A stretch of 64,000 nucleotides of DNA, from contig CAKPSD010000002.1 of NCBI GenBank assembly GCA_934183255.1, forward strand, positions 1-64,000. Reading direction: 5' to 3'. This stretch comes from an uncultured Bacilli bacterium (GTDB lineage Bacteria > Bacillota_I > Bacilli_A > RFN20 > DUOF01). A program made the position numbers and the translations under genes. Shown here in pieces: positions 1 to 8,603 of this stretch. A model generated the notes under the pieces. That model saw nothing but the letters and a program-made list of their open reading frames with translations. It ran no database searches and had not been told where the DNA came from. Positions within the stretch are counted from its first letter, which is position 1; each line of letters opens with the position of its first letter.

Positions 1-56
1 TTATTTTTTCGCTTTCGCTTTTTTACTTAAATTATTGTTTGCTGACGTTTCTATTT

Positions 57-136
57 AGTTTTCAAAGATCATTTCTTCATCACTTTCTTACCCGTGATGC
101 TCAACCATAATAACACTTAAAAATATCGCGTGTCAA
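57..136 (-). promoter_or_regulatory. rRNA operon promoter and boxA leader
   Basis: Read on the minus strand there is a consensus -35 TTGACA (131-136), an 18-base spacer and a -10 TATTAT (107-112). About 40 bases further on is GATCTTTGAAAACT (57-70), the boxA-type antitermination sequence that precedes 16S or 23S rRNA in Firmicutes. Transcription runs off the left edge, so the rRNA genes should lie just outside the window. The promoter match and boxA are seen directly; the identity of the downstream gene is inferred from them. Confidence 0.8.
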
Positions 137-244
137 TAGCTTTTTTAAATTTTTTTATTTTTTTTCGACAATATTTTTTCTATATCACAAATTATTATGT
201 AAAGACATCACATAAATCTATGTATATTATATATATAATATGTT

Positions 245-634
245 TTATTTTAAGTAATTACCTAATTTTTTATTTGCATAAACTTGTATTGCATTAAGTC
301 TTATTATTTTTCTAATTTCATTAACAAATTTAGGATTTCCCATAAATCCTTGATATTTTTTATCATTTACAATTAATTCCCAAACATCGCCACAATATTC
401 ATCGCCATCATATTTGCTAAAGTTTTCAAAATCTATTAGTCCAATCTTTTTTAAAACATCTTTGCTTTCTATTTCTAAACTTCTATCTTCTATTTTTATT
501 TTTCCAGCATCTATGACTAACAAAGGTTTTTCATTTTCTCTATCAAATGTCACATCTATTTTTTTAATATTGCAAAAATCTATTGGATCATCTTCTTCTT
601 TTTTCCATGTAAAAGTCACATTGTTAATATACAT
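245..634 (-). CDS. hypothetical protein, 129 aa
   Basis: Not recognised. It is an acidic soluble protein with no signal peptide or membrane segment. The N-terminal half alternates hydrophobic and charged residues as in a beta sheet (VTFTWKKEE, LLVIDAGKIKI). The second half has a WELIVNDKKYQGFMG stretch followed by a helical, basic C-terminus. A good ribosome binding site (AAGGAGG) stands 8 bases before the ATG. It lies 13 bases after the PHP phosphoesterase gene on the same strand, so the two are probably co-transcribed. About 100 bases separate its end from the rRNA promoter. It is probably a real gene because the start signal is good and the spacing is tight. Confidence 0.7.
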   Translation of the reverse strand: MYINNVTFTWKKEEDDPIDFCNIKKIDVTFDRENEKPLLVIDAGKIKIEDRSLEIESKDVLKKIGLIDFENFSKYDGDEYCGDVWELIVNDKKYQGFMGNPKFVNEIRKIIRLNAIQVYANKKLGNYLK

Positions 635-647
635 TTATTGTTCCTCC

Positions 648-1457
648 TTATTTTATACATTTTCCTAGTTTAACATTTGGCTTAACATTTGGACCATGAT
701 AATCGCTACCAGCACTCATTTGTAAATTATATTTATTAGCAATCTTTTCAAAATTTTCAATATTTTCCTTATCATGCTTACTATGGTATACTTCTAATCC
801 ATCTAACCCATTTTCTTTTAAATAACAAACTATTTTATCTATATCATTATAAGTAAATTTATATTCGTCCATTATTTCTATTGGATGTGCCAAAAACACA
901 TTACCTTTTCCTTTGTGAACAATCTTCATTATATTTAAAACATCTAATTTCAAATCATCAGAATATAATTTTCTCATTCTTTTATAATAGTCTTCTCTAT
1001 CAAACTCACCATACTTACATAATAGTTTATACATATGTGGTTTTCCAAAGCAATTTGTTGTTTTAACCATATTTTCAATTTCTTCACCACTAATTTTTAT
1101 TCCATATTCATCTTCAACTAACTTTTGCATTCTACTAGCTCTTCTTGAATTTTTTTCGTCTATTTCATCTATTATTTTCAATATAGTTTCTTCATTAAAA
1201 TCAAAATCTCTAACCAATATATGAACATTAACTCCCCCATATATATCATTTATTCTACTAGTTAATTCCACTCCTGAATGAAAAATTAAATCACTATTTT
1301 CCCTTTTTAAGATATCATAAATCTTTTTACTACCTTCTATTGTATTGTGATCACAAATAGCAAATTCTGTAATTCCAGCATTTTTAATCTTTTCAATAAT
1401 TTCATATTCGTCGTACTCACCATCAGAATATTTTGTGTGAATGTGCAGATCAGTCAT
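648..1457 (-). CDS. PHP-domain metal-dependent phosphoesterase
   Basis: A 269-aa protein of the PHP phosphoesterase family, like YciV/RNase AM-type enzymes that act on nucleotide or oligonucleotide phosphates; the exact substrate cannot be read. The metal-binding motifs appear in order: HIHTKYSDG at the N-terminus, CDHNT near residue 40, AHP near the middle, and GSDYHG close to the C-terminus. An upstream in-frame start exists but would run back into the tRNA gene, so the ATG at 1457 is chosen, with AGGAGG 6 bases before it. It follows tRNA-Thr and precedes an unknown 129-aa gene, suggesting a single minus-strand unit. Family assignment is firm; the role is not. Confidence 0.85.
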   Translation of the reverse strand: MTDLHIHTKYSDGEYDEYEIIEKIKNAGITEFAICDHNTIEGSKKIYDILKRENSDLIFHSGVELTSRINDIYGGVNVHILVRDFDFNEETILKIIDEIDEKNSRRASRMQKLVEDEYGIKISGEEIENMVKTTNCFGKPHMYKLLCKYGEFDREDYYKRMRKLYSDDLKLDVLNIMKIVHKGKGNVFLAHPIEIMDEYKFTYNDIDKIVCYLKENGLDGLEVYHSKHDKENIENFEKIANKYNLQMSAGSDYHGPNVKPNVKLGKCIK

Positions 1458-1484
1458 TTTATACCTCCTATATGATAGTAAAAA

Positions 1485-1560
1485 TGGTGCTGGATGCAGG
1501 AATTGAACCCGCAACCTACTGATTACGATTCAGTTGCTCTACCAATTGAGCTAATCCAGC
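1485..1560 (-). tRNA. tRNA-Thr (anticodon CGT)
   Basis: On the minus strand the sequence folds into a 76-nt cloverleaf with the 3' CCA encoded. The 7-bp acceptor stem is GCTGGAT/ATCCAGC, the D arm contains GGTAGAGC, the anticodon stem is ACTGA/TCAGT around loop ATCGTAA, and the T loop is TTCAATT. U33 is followed by CGT, which reads the threonine codon ACG. ACG is rare in such AT-rich genomes, so this is a minor isoacceptor. It starts 28 bases before the PHP gene. Confidence 0.95.
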
Positions 1561-1652
1561 ATATTTTTATTATATCAAAAGAAAGTCATTTATTAAATTA
1601 ATTAGCATTTTTATTTATTTCAAATAATATCTATTTAATAGGAGGTTCTACT

Positions 1653-2846
1653 ATGAAACAAAAATTTAGTATTTTAATGGTTTTAACTTTAATATTATCT
1701 TTTACTATATGTCTTTTTAAAAACACTAACGCTAGTGCGGAGCCAAATGATTCAAGTAATGTTAATCCAGAAATCACCGTAAAAGCACCAGTTGCACTCT
1801 TAATGGAATTTTCTACAGGTGAAATAATCTATGGCAAAAACATAAATGAAAAAAGATATCCTGCAAGTATGACAAAAATGATGGGGCTATTTCTAATTCT
1901 TAGAAAAATAAAAGATGGCTCTATCAAATATGATGATATAGTAACAGTATCTTCAAACGCTGCATCTATGGGAGGATCACAAGTTTTCTTAGAAGCAGGA
2001 GAACAGATTACCGTTAATGATTTATTTAAAGCAATATGTATTGCTTCTGCAAACGATGCAATTGTCGCACTAGGAGAATACGCTTATGGGAGTGAAGAAA
2101 ACTTTATAAACGAAATGAATAAAATGGCTAAAAAATTAGGAATGAATGACTCTCACTTTGTAAATCCAACCGGTTTTTATCATCAAAATCATTACACAAC
2201 TGCTAACGACATGGCAACTCTTGCATTAACACTCTTAACAGAATTTCAAGATGATGTTTTAAAATACACATCAATGTATGAAGGATATATAAGGGAAAAC
2301 ACATCTAAACCTTTTTGGCTTGTTAATACCAACAAGCTTGTTAGATTCTATGAAGGAATGGATGGTCTTAAAACAGGTTATGTAACAGAAAGTGGATTCA
2401 ATCTAACCGCTACTGCAAAGAAAAATGGATTAAGATTTATCACAGTTGTAATGGGAGCAGAGTCTTCATCATCAAGAAACACTGATACCGTAAATTTAAT
2501 GAATTATGGGTTTAATAATTATAAACTAGTTACTCTATTTAAAAAAGGAGACACTATATCTACATTTTCATTTGAAAATGGCAAAACAAAAAACACACCA
2601 TTAATAGCAAATGAAGATGTAACTTATGTTGTAAAAAAGAATGAAGAACCACAAAACATGAATGTTGATGTAGAAATAACTTCTCCATCTGCTCCAATAA
2701 CAACAAATGATGTAGTAGGTAAAGTAACTATCACTAATCCAAATAACGGATGGCAAACAGTTTATGATTTATATTCAAAAGATATTATAGAAAAATTAAA
2801 GTTCAAAGACATATTTTTAAACTACTGGAAAGCACTAATTAATTAA
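1653..2846 (+). CDS. dacF: D-alanyl-D-alanine carboxypeptidase (DacF/PBP5 type)
   Basis: A 397-aa penicillin-binding protein that removes the terminal D-Ala from peptidoglycan stem peptides outside the membrane. The signal peptide covers about residues 1-30 and probably ends at NASA. The serine peptidase motifs are SMTK (SxxK, near residue 72), SAN (near 130) and KTG (in GLKTGY, near 240). A beta-rich domain follows, and the C-terminus ends in an amphipathic helix (DIFLNYWKAL) typical of membrane tethering. AGGAGG stands before the ATG. In Bacillus, dacF sits directly before spoIIAA; here it is about 7 kb upstream of spoIIAA on the same strand, so the DacF name is tentative and a vegetative PBP5 role is possible. 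Confidence 0.88.
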   Translation: MKQKFSILMVLTLILSFTICLFKNTNASAEPNDSSNVNPEITVKAPVALLMEFSTGEIIYGKNINEKRYPASMTKMMGLFLILRKIKDGSIKYDDIVTVSSNAASMGGSQVFLEAGEQITVNDLFKAICIASANDAIVALGEYAYGSEENFINEMNKMAKKLGMNDSHFVNPTGFYHQNHYTTANDMATLALTLLTEFQDDVLKYTSMYEGYIRENTSKPFWLVNTNKLVRFYEGMDGLKTGYVTESGFNLTATAKKNGLRFITVVMGAESSSSRNTDTVNLMNYGFNNYKLVTLFKKGDTISTFSFENGKTKNTPLIANEDVTYVVKKNEEPQNMNVDVEITSPSAPITTNDVVGKVTITNPNNGWQTVYDLYSKDIIEKLKFKDIFLNYWKALIN

Positions 2847-2886
2847 TTACAAATTCTTTGATACAGTTTATTTTCATTTAAGCAAC

Positions 2887-5163
2887 TTATTCATTCCCCT
2901 TTAAAGCCCCTACCATATCAATCTTTTTATTTTTATTAGCAACAAGTAATGTAACAATTAAGGAAACACCTATAACTAAAATTATACTAAATATATATGA
3001 TAATGCTCCTACACAAACTGATAGTTCATACTCAGAAGCAAGTGCTTTAACTAAAACTTTTAATGTAATAATTGCTAATGGTATACCTAAAATAATTCCT
3101 ACAAAAGTAATCCATAAATTTTGACTAACAAGTAACTTAGCTATTTTACTATCCTTTAGCCCAACTACCTTTAAAGTAGCGTATTCTCTATATTTTTCAC
3201 TATAATTCATAACACCCAAATTATACAAGACAACAACTCCTAATAAAATTGCGCATACAATTAAAATTACAATCATCATATTCATAATTTGCATAAAAGT
3301 ATCATAAGTGTCAAGTATTGAACTTTTAGATTGAGTACTAGAAATAATAGCATTTGCTTCTATTTGTTTTTCATCAATCTCAGTAAATAAAGAAGAAATA
3401 CTATATTCATAATTTATACTTTCAGCATATTCTTTTGACATAGTAATAGTTTCTGTTGTTATGGATCTATTAGTTCCAACAACCTTTACACTATATTCAA
3501 TAGAACTTCCATAAGGAGAAAATTTGATGTTGTCTCCAACTTTTATTCCTAAATCAGCTAAACGCATACAAATATATACTCCATCATTTCTTAAATCGAT
3601 AGATTCATCATTTTCATCTATAAATCCTGCTAAACCACTTCTAATATCATATATTTCTAAAGAAACAACTTCATCATTAATTTTAACACTAGCAGTTCCT
3701 AAAGTATCTGCATTATATTTAATAGCTAGTTCATTAGCTTTATCATTACTTGTTCCTTCTACTAAATTAATTTTAGTATTATATCCAATAATTTTTTTAT
3801 CTAATAAGCCAGTAAATTTAACCATAGTATCTCTCATTCCTAATGATGCTAAAACTAAAATAATACATCCTACTACACCTATTAAAGTCATACATGTTCT
3901 TGATTTATTTCTATTAATATCTCTATAATTCCATTTAGTTCCAAATGATAATTTATTCCACATTTTAGTTTTTTCTAATTTTGTCTTTTTATTAGTTTTA
4001 GGCGAATATGGCTTTAAAGCCTCTGCTGGTGTTGTTCTTAATATTTCTTTTACTGACACATAACTAATACCAATCAAAATCAACATACATACAACTAATG
4101 ACAAAGGACAGAACCAAGGCATATACAATTTCCACTCAGGCCAATCAAAATATGTAGATAGCATACCAATAGGATTTATAACAATCGCTGCTATTAAATA
4201 GCCTATTAATGTTCCAAAAACACATCCTAATATTCCTATAAATAATCCATAAGACATATAATGTAACAATATTTTTTTATCCTTAAAACCTAATGCTTTA
4301 AATGTTCCTATTTGTGTTTTTTCACTAGCCATAATTCTATGCATTGTAGTAACCATAGTTAAAATAGCAATAAGCATAAACAAAACAGGTAAAATAGATC
4401 CCATTGTCTTTCCTTCTTCTATTTCTCCTTGTGCTGCTGCATATGGCTTATTTTCATCAAGAGATAGTAAAAGAATTGTCTTTGCCAAAGCATCATTTAT
4501 TTTGTTTTCTATATCTTCTTTGTTTAAATTAGATTTAATACTAATTTGACTATAAAAATTAAAACCTGTCTTACTTTTAAAAGTAATTGGAGTAACAAAT
4601 CCATATCCATATAAAGAATAATCAGGCATTAATTGATTATCACCAGCTGTACAAACCATATATTCTGGACTTTTTATTAATCCTATAACCTTTAAATCAA
4701 ATGAACTTCCACCATAATCTATACTTATAGTATCATTCAATTTAATTTCTTTTTCCTTTGCAAATAAATTAGACAACCAAATACCATTAATGTTGTCTTC
4801 GTTATATTCTTCACCATCTATTACTTCAAAAGTAGATATTCCATATTTTTCAATAACATTAAGTGAAATATTTGCTTCTTTACCAGTTACTCCTGCATCT
4901 GTAGCAAACCATCTAGAAGCATCATCTACACCATCTATACTAAGTATATTATTAATATCATTTTCACTAAAACCTTCACTAGAATATATTCTATAATCAG
5001 CATAGTTATTATCATCCATATACTTAGCGGTATTTCTCTCAATACTATACCACTCTATATTAAATCCAATAAAAACTCCCATACCTAGTGCAATCATTAT
5101 AATCATAGATATAAATTGAGCTTTATATTTTGAAACAGTTCTTAATAATTTTTTAAAAAGCAT
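2887..5163 (-). CDS. ABC transporter permease, FtsX/MacB type
   Basis: A 758-aa membrane protein, the permease half of an exporter of the MacB/FtsX type. An N-terminal membrane helix (about residues 12-35) is followed by a long extracytoplasmic domain. A first group of three helices with an FtsX signature (MASEKTQIGTFKALGFKDKK) comes near residue 280. A second extracytoplasmic region and a second three-helix FtsX unit (EYATLKVVGLKDSK) end the protein. ATG at 5163 is preferred over an earlier in-frame start: the preceding ATPase gene stops one base before it and GAGGTGG lies just upstream. With the ATPase it forms a two-gene operon, divergent from a TetR gene. The substrate is unknown; a peptide or lipid is typical. 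Confidence 0.88.
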   Translation of the reverse strand: MLFKKLLRTVSKYKAQFISMIIMIALGMGVFIGFNIEWYSIERNTAKYMDDNNYADYRIYSSEGFSENDINNILSIDGVDDASRWFATDAGVTGKEANISLNVIEKYGISTFEVIDGEEYNEDNINGIWLSNLFAKEKEIKLNDTISIDYGGSSFDLKVIGLIKSPEYMVCTAGDNQLMPDYSLYGYGFVTPITFKSKTGFNFYSQISIKSNLNKEDIENKINDALAKTILLLSLDENKPYAAAQGEIEEGKTMGSILPVLFMLIAILTMVTTMHRIMASEKTQIGTFKALGFKDKKILLHYMSYGLFIGILGCVFGTLIGYLIAAIVINPIGMLSTYFDWPEWKLYMPWFCPLSLVVCMLILIGISYVSVKEILRTTPAEALKPYSPKTNKKTKLEKTKMWNKLSFGTKWNYRDINRNKSRTCMTLIGVVGCIILVLASLGMRDTMVKFTGLLDKKIIGYNTKINLVEGTSNDKANELAIKYNADTLGTASVKINDEVVSLEIYDIRSGLAGFIDENDESIDLRNDGVYICMRLADLGIKVGDNIKFSPYGSSIEYSVKVVGTNRSITTETITMSKEYAESINYEYSISSLFTEIDEKQIEANAIISSTQSKSSILDTYDTFMQIMNMMIVILIVCAILLGVVVLYNLGVMNYSEKYREYATLKVVGLKDSKIAKLLVSQNLWITFVGIILGIPLAIITLKVLVKALASEYELSVCVGALSYIFSIILVIGVSLIVTLLVANKNKKIDMVGALKGNE

Positions 5164-5164
5164 A

Positions 5165-5866
5165 TTACCAATCCACCTCATCTGCGCTTAATGGATTATC
5201 TTGTTCTATTTTAGACTCTATTTTACCATTTTTAATTTTTATAACTATATCTGCCATTTTTGCAATATTTTGGTTGTGAGTAACAATTATTATTGTCTTT
5301 CCATAGTTTTTAGCCATTGATAAAAGTAATTTAAGTACCATAACACCAGTATTAGAATCTAGCGCTCCTGTTGGCTCATCACATAATAATATTTTAGGAT
5401 TTTTTGCTATAGCTCTAGCAATACTCACTCTTTGTTGTTCACCACCACTTAACTCACTAGGAAATTGATTAAAGTGATCTCCAAGTCCAACTTCATTTAA
5501 GATTTTTTCTGAATTCATATGCTTTTCAGATATTTCTTCAACTAACTTAACATTTTCTAAAGCAGTTAATGTTGGTATTAAATTGTAAAATTGAAATATA
5601 AATCCAACCTTACTAGCTCTATACTCTGCCATTTCATCTTTATTTAATTTAGATATATCCTCACCATCTACTACGATTTTTCCATTACTTGGGTTATCTA
5701 AACCACCAAGCAAGTTCAAAAAAGTACTCTTTCCCGCACCACTAGGACCTAAAACAACAACAAATTTTCCTTCATCTAATGTTAAATTAACATCATCTAA
5801 AGCTCTTAATTCAGTGTCCCCTGTTTTATAAACCCTTGACACATTCTCCATTTCTATAATTTGCAT
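5165..5866 (-). CDS. ABC transporter ATP-binding protein (MacB/LolD type)
   Basis: A 233-aa nucleotide-binding subunit. The motifs are Walker A GPSGAGKST (about residue 38), the ABC signature LSGGEQQR, Walker B ILLCDEPTGALD and a switch histidine in IIIVTHNQ. The length and the YKTGDTELRALDDV start are typical of MacB/LolD/BceA-class ATPases. The start at 5866 (MQIIEMENV) is chosen because AGGGGGAG precedes it; the longer reading frame would overlap the promoter and operator. It is the first gene of the operon, with the permease one base after its stop. A divergent TetR gene and dyad sites in the intergenic region suggest inducible expression. Confidence 0.92.
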   Translation of the reverse strand: MQIIEMENVSRVYKTGDTELRALDDVNLTLDEGKFVVVLGPSGAGKSTFLNLLGGLDNPSNGKIVVDGEDISKLNKDEMAEYRASKVGFIFQFYNLIPTLTALENVKLVEEISEKHMNSEKILNEVGLGDHFNQFPSELSGGEQQRVSIARAIAKNPKILLCDEPTGALDSNTGVMVLKLLLSMAKNYGKTIIIVTHNQNIAKMADIVIKIKNGKIESKIEQDNPLSADEVDW

Positions 5867-5884
5867 ACTTCTCCCCCTCAACAT

Positions 5885-5898
5885 GAAATATATTTCAC
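5885..5898. promoter_or_regulatory. Candidate TetR operator 1
   Basis: TGAAATATATTTCA is a perfect 14-bp palindrome lying just downstream of the ABC operon -10 element. A closely related dyad with the same TGAAATATA core lies at 5945-5960. Both sit between the ABC operon and the divergent TetR gene, the usual arrangement for a local TetR repressor. Palindrome seen; repressor identity inferred. Confidence 0.6.
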
Positions 5899-5908
5899 AT
5901 ACGAGCAA

Positions 5909-5937
5909 AGTATATTAGTTTATATTAATATTGTCAA
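5909..5937 (-). promoter_or_regulatory. Sigma-A promoter of the ABC exporter operon
   Basis: On the minus strand TTGACA (5932-5937), a 17-base spacer and TATACT (5909-5914) form a near-perfect housekeeping promoter. It points to the ABC ATPase gene starting at 5866. The dyad at 5885-5898 lies where the transcription start would be, so a repressor bound there would block initiation. Confidence 0.75.
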
Positions 5938-5944
5938 CATTAAA

Positions 5945-5960
5945 GTGAAATATAATTCAC
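5945..5960. promoter_or_regulatory. Candidate TetR operator 2
   Basis: GTGAAATATAATTCAC is an inverted repeat with 5-bp perfect arms (GTGAA/TTCAC) around an AT-rich centre. It shares its core with operator 1 and lies 5 bases before the -35 element of the TetR promoter, so binding would suit autoregulation. Confidence 0.55.
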
Positions 5961-5965
5961 ATTAA

Positions 5966-5994
5966 TTGACTTTAAAATGTTATAAAATTATAAT
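5966..5994 (+). promoter_or_regulatory. Sigma-A promoter of the TetR gene
   Basis: TTGACT (5966-5971), a 17-base spacer and TATAAT (5989-5994) form a strong housekeeping promoter leading into the TetR-family gene starting at 6018. The ZIP transporter gene 14 bases after it may share this promoter. Confidence 0.7.
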
Positions 5995-6017
5995 TTACTT
6001 AACTGGAGATGAAACTT

Positions 6018-6614
6018 ATGGGAGAAATAAGAGAACCAATCAAATCTAATTCAATAGAGAAAAAAAATAAAATAATAGAAGCAGGTTTAAAAGTTTTTGG
6101 TAAAAAAGGATATCACAATACATCTACCCCTGAAATTGCTAAAGAGGCTGGTGTATCAACTGGAATTGTATATAGTTATTTCAAGGATAAAAAAGACATC
6201 TTTTTGCAATCACTTAATTTATATTTTGAAAGTTTGTATAAACCTTTATTAAAAAAATTAAACACTTTAAAAATTAATAGTTATGAAGAAACTATAGATT
6301 CAATAATTGAATTAACAATGAAATCACACAAAAATCATTTTACTGCTCATGAAGAAATGATAGCAATGAGTCATCTAGATGAAGATGTTCATGAAGTATT
6401 TATGAACGTTGAAAAAGGGATCACTACCAAAATGGTAGAATGTTTGAAAAAGAATGGCATAGTAAAAGAAAATTTAAAAGAAAAAGTTCACATAGCTTAT
6501 AACATGGTTGAAAATTTATGTCATGAATTTGTATATCATAAGCATGATTTTATTGATTATGAAACTATGATAAATGAGACAAAAAAGCTACTACTTTTCT
6601 TGTTAAATAATTAG
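6018..6614 (+). CDS. TetR/AcrR family transcriptional regulator
   Basis: A 198-aa repressor with an N-terminal helix-turn-helix (about residues 15-60: KVFGKKGYHNTSTPEIAKEA, then GVSTGIVYSYFKDKKDIF), the classic TetR motif. An all-helical ligand-binding and dimerisation domain follows. ATG at 6018 is chosen because GGAG lies 9 bases before it; an in-frame ATG 9 bases earlier would touch that site. It is transcribed divergently from the ABC exporter, with two TGAAATATA dyads between, so it most likely represses the exporter and itself. The inducer is unknown. The ZIP metal transporter gene follows after 14 bases and may be co-transcribed. Confidence 0.9.
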   Translation: MGEIREPIKSNSIEKKNKIIEAGLKVFGKKGYHNTSTPEIAKEAGVSTGIVYSYFKDKKDIFLQSLNLYFESLYKPLLKKLNTLKINSYEETIDSIIELTMKSHKNHFTAHEEMIAMSHLDEDVHEVFMNVEKGITTKMVECLKKNGIVKENLKEKVHIAYNMVENLCHEFVYHKHDFIDYETMINETKKLLLFLLNN

Positions 6615-6628
6615 AAAGAGGTATATAT

Positions 6629-7408
6629 ATGGGTAAAGTATTATTGGGTATAGCTATACCTTTTATTGGAACAACACTTGGATCAAGCATGGTCTATTTA
6701 ATGAAAAACAAAATAAATGATAAAGTAGAAAAAACATTACTTGGATTTGCAGGTGGAATAATGATAGCAGCTTCCATTTGGTCATTAATTGTTCCTTCAA
6801 TTAGTCAATCTAGTTCAATGGGTAAATTTGCTTGGTTACCTGCTGCAATTGGCTTAGTTATAGGGTTTGCATTTTTATTAGTTTTAGACACAATTATTCC
6901 TCACCTTCACATAAATAGTGAAACTCCAGAAGGAATGCCATCAAAGCTAAAAAAGACAACAATGATGGTTTTTGCTGTAACACTACATAATATTCCTGAA
7001 GGTATGGCTGTTGGGGTAGCAATAGCAGGAGCATATTATGGAAACGCTTTATTAACATTCTCTGGTGCGTTTGCTTTATCTATTGGTATTGCTATTCAAA
7101 ACTTTCCTGAAGGGGCGATTATTTCAATGCCTTTAAAAGGTGAAGGATTAAGTAAAAACAAATCATTTATTTATGGTACATTATCTGGAATAGTGGAACC
7201 AATATTTGCCTTTTTGACTTTCTTTGTAGCTGGTTTCATATCAAGCATTCTTCCCTACATTTTATCTTTTGCAGCAGGTGCTATGTTATATGTAGTAGTA
7301 GAAGAAATAATTCCAGAATCTCAAGCAGGAAAGCACACAAACTTAGCAACCATAGGTTTCGCTTTAGGGTTTATTATAATGATGATTTTAGATGTTGCTT
7401 TAGGATAA
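6629..7408 (+). CDS. ZIP family metal (zinc) transporter
   Basis: A 259-aa integral membrane protein with about eight helices, of the ZIP family that moves Zn2+ or related divalent metals into the cytoplasm. The transport-site motifs are in the middle: HNIPEGMAVGV in TM4 and NFPEGAIISMPL in TM5, whose His/Asn/Pro/Glu residues bind the metal. An HLH cluster (IPHLHINSE) in the TM3-TM4 loop and EEIIPES near the C-terminus are also typical. The length matches ZupT/GufA proteins. It follows the TetR gene by 14 bases on the same strand. A short inverted repeat with a T run right after the stop may end transcription. Confidence 0.9.
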   Translation: MGKVLLGIAIPFIGTTLGSSMVYLMKNKINDKVEKTLLGFAGGIMIAASIWSLIVPSISQSSSMGKFAWLPAAIGLVIGFAFLLVLDTIIPHLHINSETPEGMPSKLKKTTMMVFAVTLHNIPEGMAVGVAIAGAYYGNALLTFSGAFALSIGIAIQNFPEGAIISMPLKGEGLSKNKSFIYGTLSGIVEPIFAFLTFFVAGFISSILPYILSFAAGAMLYVVVEEIIPESQAGKHTNLATIGFALGFIIMMILDVALG

Positions 7409-7430
7409 AAAAGAGGCTTTTTTATTTATA
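7401..7430 (+). terminator. Weak terminator after the ZIP gene
   Basis: AAAAAAG, a 3-base loop, CTTTTTT and further T-rich sequence overlap the stop region of the ZIP gene. The stem is almost all A-T, so it is a weak candidate. It lies between convergent genes and could act in both directions. Confidence 0.4.
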
Positions 7431-7628
7431 TTTTTTTAACATCACTTTTTTATCTTTTAAATATATTTTTTTAACTACGTATCCATAATCTTCTAACTCT
7501 TTTTTATACTTTAAAAAAGAATGATCTATTTCAAAACCAAGTATTTCTCTAATACTATCAAAATCCAATTCTACTATTTCATCATTTTTATTTCTTATAA
7601 ATTCCCATAATTTGTTATATTTGCTCAT
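7422..7628 (-). CDS. small protein, DUF7662-like
   Basis: A 68-aa soluble protein beginning MSKYNKLWEFI and containing VELDFDSIREILGF. This resembles small proteins annotated with DUF7662 (start SKYxPLxxYL, central TFxEIExILG, basic C-terminus); the resemblance is from memory and the function is unknown. Its start overlaps by 14 bases the end of a small membrane-protein frame on the same strand, suggesting translational coupling. It is lysine-rich toward the C-terminus. Confidence 0.6.
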   Translation of the reverse strand: MSKYNKLWEFIRNKNDEIVELDFDSIREILGFEIDHSFLKYKKELEDYGYVVKKIYLKDKKVMLKKYK

Positions 7629-7827
7629 AAAAAATTTTATTAATATACTTCAAATTATCATAATTTCTCCCCATAAACACAATAAAAACTATAAGAGCAA
7701 AATAAGCCCCTAACAAGTATTCACTTTGCATATTTTTATCATTTTTTTCATTGTTCAAATATTTTTTTCTAACTTCTTCATTCGCATTTATACATATAAA
7801 AGAACTTGCTATAAAAAATACATACAT
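7615..7827 (-). CDS. small membrane protein, possibly 5'-truncated
   Basis: Not recognised. A 70-aa frame with two hydrophobic segments (VFFIASSFICI and YLLGAYFALIVFIVFMG). There is no clear ribosome binding site before the ATG at 7827. The same frame stays open for roughly 70 bases further upstream and reads as plausible protein (KTIEDKLKLLDIENAM) but offers no ATG, GTG or TTG start. An ATG with a short reading frame lies there in the neighbouring phase. Either the gene uses this internal start or it has lost its 5' end by a frameshift after mntP. It overlaps the following 68-aa gene by 14 bases. Confidence 0.45.
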   Translation of the reverse strand: MYVFFIASSFICINANEEVRKKYLNNEKNDKNMQSEYLLGAYFALIVFIVFMGRNYDNLKYINKIFYEQI

Positions 7828-7898
7828 AGCATTTTCTATATCTAATAATTTTAATTTATCTTCAATTGTTTTTTCATATTTAAATATATGAAAAAATC

Positions 7899-8465
7899 TT
7901 AAAAATTAATAACTCCTAAATGTTCTAATAATATTTCTAATCCAATAAGTACTAAAATAACCCCACCTATAAACTCTGCTTTTTTACTATATTTATCTCC
8001 AAATTTTGCTCCTAAATTTGCACCAATACAAGAAAGAATAAAAGTTATACAACCAATCAAACTTATAGCAATCCAAATATTAATATTTAAAAAAGCAAAA
8101 GTAATACCAACTGCTAAAGCATCTATACTAGTAGCAATACTAAGAACTATCATTGTTTTAAATCCTACATTATCATTAAATGAATCTTCCTTTTTACTAA
8201 AGGCCTCTACTATCATATTAACTCCTATAACCCCTAATAATCCAAATGCAATATAATGATCAATACTTGTAATAATTTTTTCAAAACTTGTTCCTAAAAA
8301 ATATCCTAAAAGAGGCATAATAGCCTGAAATCCGCCAAAATACAAGCCAATAGTTAAAAACTTTTTCTTGTCTTTATTATTAATAGAAATACCCTTACAT
8401 ATAGAAACCGCAAATGCATCCATTGCTAATCCAATACTTAGTAATATTAATTCTAATATTCCCAT
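7899..8465 (-). CDS. mntP: MntP-type manganese efflux pump
   Basis: A 188-aa protein with six predicted helices, of the MntP family that exports Mn2+. It shows the internal duplication of the family: AMDAFAVSICKG in the first helix and SIDALAVGITFA in the fourth, each with the conserved Asp in a helix. GXXLG motifs and the short hydrophilic loop KKEDSFNDN separate the halves. The start has GGGAG upstream. Many mntP genes lie behind a yybP-ykoY Mn riboswitch, but the roughly 190 bases upstream here are uniformly AT-rich and show no such fold. It faces away from the CaCA exchanger gene. Confidence 0.92.
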   Translation of the reverse strand: MGILELILLSIGLAMDAFAVSICKGISINNKDKKKFLTIGLYFGGFQAIMPLLGYFLGTSFEKIITSIDHYIAFGLLGVIGVNMIVEAFSKKEDSFNDNVGFKTMIVLSIATSIDALAVGITFAFLNINIWIAISLIGCITFILSCIGANLGAKFGDKYSKKAEFIGGVILVLIGLEILLEHLGVINF

Positions 8466-8603
8466 ATTAAATCTCCCTTATTTATATATAGAATAATAAA
8501 AGTATATATATGACATTTTTTATTTATATAAACATTAAAATTATTACATTTTAATATATTTATTTCAATAAAACTTTTAAGTATAAATTTAATTTTCTTT
8601 TAA

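Noticed and set aside
164..170. TTCGACA heptamer upstream of the rRNA promoter
   Set aside because: It matches a Spo0A box, but a 7-base match is expected several times by chance, and rRNA control by Spo0A has no support here.
414..668. Plus-strand 84-aa reading frame opposite the 129-aa gene
   Set aside because: It lies antisense to a gene with a good ribosome binding site, is Ser/Phe/Ile-rich as expected for the complement of AT-rich coding DNA, and has no start signal.
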